Below, one piece after another: positions 63,017 to 64,000 of a stretch of 64,000 nucleotides of DNA (within the stretch, counting starts at the first letter, position 1; the number at the start of each line of letters is the position of its first letter). The DNA is from Gymnodinialimonas phycosphaerae (GTDB lineage: Bacteria; Pseudomonadota; Alphaproteobacteria; Rhodobacterales; Rhodobacteraceae). The notes under the pieces were generated by a model. The model made no database searches. It worked only from the letters and a program-made list of their open reading frames with translations, and was not told the DNA's origin. Made by a program: the position numbers and the translations under genes. The stretch covers positions 2,480,001-2,544,000 of the forward strand of contig NZ_JAIMBW010000001.1 of assembly GCF_019195455.1 (NCBI RefSeq), given 5' to 3'.

Positions 63017-64000
63017 TTATTGCAGCGTCAGGATCAGGTCGCCGACTTCGGCCCGGATCGTCGCGGTTACAGCTGGGTCGATGCGGCAGGCGGTGAAGTC
63101 CGTCAGCGGCACTGCGTCGGGGTGCGGCGGGATGTCGGTGCGCGTCACGTAATCGCCCGCAACGTAAAAAGGCGCGAGGCCCGGACCGCCCGTCTCGGTC
63201 TCATCCCCCATCAGAAAGTCGATTGCGAGGCGCGCGGCAGCCGGGTTGTTCGGCGCGGCCGCAAGGGCCAGGATCGCGGGGAAGATGATGCCTGGCGCCG
63301 GTTCAACCTCGTTGGCGACCTGAAGCGCCCACCCCTCATCCTCATTGTCACGGCGGTCGGAATAGCTGGTGAAGCCCACCGGAGGATTCTCTTGCCCCAG
63401 CGCATCGACCGCCGCGTTTACATCGTCGGTCGATCCGACCAGGATCAGATCGTTGGCAAACAGATCCATGATGAAACGCTCTCCGGCATTGGCTGCCCCG
63501 TCGAGGTCGATGCCTTGGCCGAACTGCGCTTCCTAGGCCGCCGCCATCTCGTCGGATCGCAACACGATCTCGGTCATCATGTCGAGGTAGTCTCCGCGTT
63601 GCAGCGGATCGACCATGACGACACGCCCGCGCGAGTCATCCGTCGTAAGCTGCCACAGGTTCGTGATCGGCGAGCCGTCCGGGTTGGCTTCTTCGTTGTA
63701 CATCAGAACCTTCGTCGACAGCCGTTGCGCCAGAAGCGGCGACTGGAACTGGGCCGGGACGCGGTCCGCAATCCGGGGTGGCATGTAGTTTGCGATGATA
63801 CCGGACTCAGGCAGCGCTAGAAGCACGACGGGCACGTCGGAAATGTAGATGACGTCCGCATTCGTAACCCCGGCCTGCGCCTCCGCCGTCAGTCGCGCGA
63901 TCTGTTCGGTTGACGAGATGTCGAATCCCTGGAGATCGATGCCGGGATAGGCCTCTTCGAAAGCCGCCTCCACCCGACCGATGCGGCTGGTGAAGGAATA
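63017..64000 (-). pseudogene. Iron(III)-type ABC substrate-binding protein with an in-frame amber stop, 5' end outside the window
   Basis: The visible frame reads an FbpA-like binding protein: NADVIYISDVPVVLLAL and VMVDPLQRGDYLDMMTEIVL before, and GFTSYSDRRDNEDEGWALQV and PNNPAAARLAIDFLM after, a TAG at 63533-63535. The frame is otherwise continuous. The stop replaces a probable CAG (Gln). The start and signal peptide lie beyond the right end of the window. The permease fragment at 62736 belongs to the same importer. Confidence 0.75.

Noticed and set aside
54265..63535. Genetic-code reassignment of TAA/TAG to glutamine
   Set aside because: Stops fall only in the right 10 kb, a tryptophan codon is hit as well, and intact genes such as the one ending at 4362 terminate with TAG; decay or base errors explain the data better.

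Overview
The window is high-GC, alphaproteobacterial DNA. Gene content and protein style (many ABC importers, HpsN-like histidinol-dehydrogenase homologues, RraA-type aldolase, OB-fold thiolase partner, YHYH/DUF1566 proteins) fit a marine Rhodobacterales (roseobacter-type) genome. No rRNA, tRNA, CRISPR array or intact insertion sequence was seen. All functions are read from the sequence and remembered family features; no database search was possible.

Region 1 (about 1.5-28.3 kb) is a large catabolic-looking island. A long minus-strand operon (17664 down to 4413) encodes a sugar-type ABC importer, a HisD/HpsN-like dehydrogenase, an SDR, a LacI regulator, three two-domain SnoaL/NTF2-like proteins, a bicupin, an alpha/beta hydrolase, an RraA-like aldolase and a 61-codon methionine-synthase remnant. 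On the other side lie a second LacI regulator, a second importer without its own ATPase, and five more two-domain SnoaL-like genes, two of them a mosaic tandem duplication. The two LacI proteins share a recognition helix, and copies or near copies of the palindrome TTGCATTCGAATGCAA sit before most transcription units, so the whole region looks like one regulon. Eight SnoaL-like paralogues in one transporter/dehydrogenase cluster is the most unusual feature of the window. A 36-bp direct repeat lies outside each end (798 and 28596).

Region 2 (29.0-37.5 kb) has a LysR regulator divergent from a dipeptide/oligopeptide ABC operon, followed by an N-formylglutamate amidohydrolase and a succinylglutamate desuccinylase/aspartoacylase-type hydrolase. 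The binding-protein gene and the second permease gene carry frame disruptions.

Region 3 (37.6-53.4 kb) is bracketed by two related 12-bp palindromes, TTGTATCTACAA and TTGTCTATACAA, probably sites for the HutC-type GntR regulator encoded inside. The plus-strand arm has a thiolase-like protein, OB-fold partner, AMP-forming acyl-CoA synthetase, the GntR gene and a nucleoside hydrolase. The minus-strand arm has a nucleoside phosphorylase, an ABC importer, a D-tagatose 3-epimerase-type enzyme, DhaL, DhaK, a LacD/YihT-type aldolase and a fucose-isomerase-like protein. Together these suggest uptake of a nucleoside-like compound and processing of its sugar through a ketose-1-phosphate aldolase route.

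Region 4 (53.8-64 kb) is decaying or error-rich: a YHYH-like protein, a DUF1566 protein, a two-component system, a ferric-reductase-like flavoprotein with ferredoxin and a membrane partner, a C-type-lectin-like protein, a truncated Tat-type flavoprotein, and a broken iron-type ABC importer running off the right edge. Most of these reading frames are interrupted, and every in-frame stop found can be explained by one C:G to T:A change.
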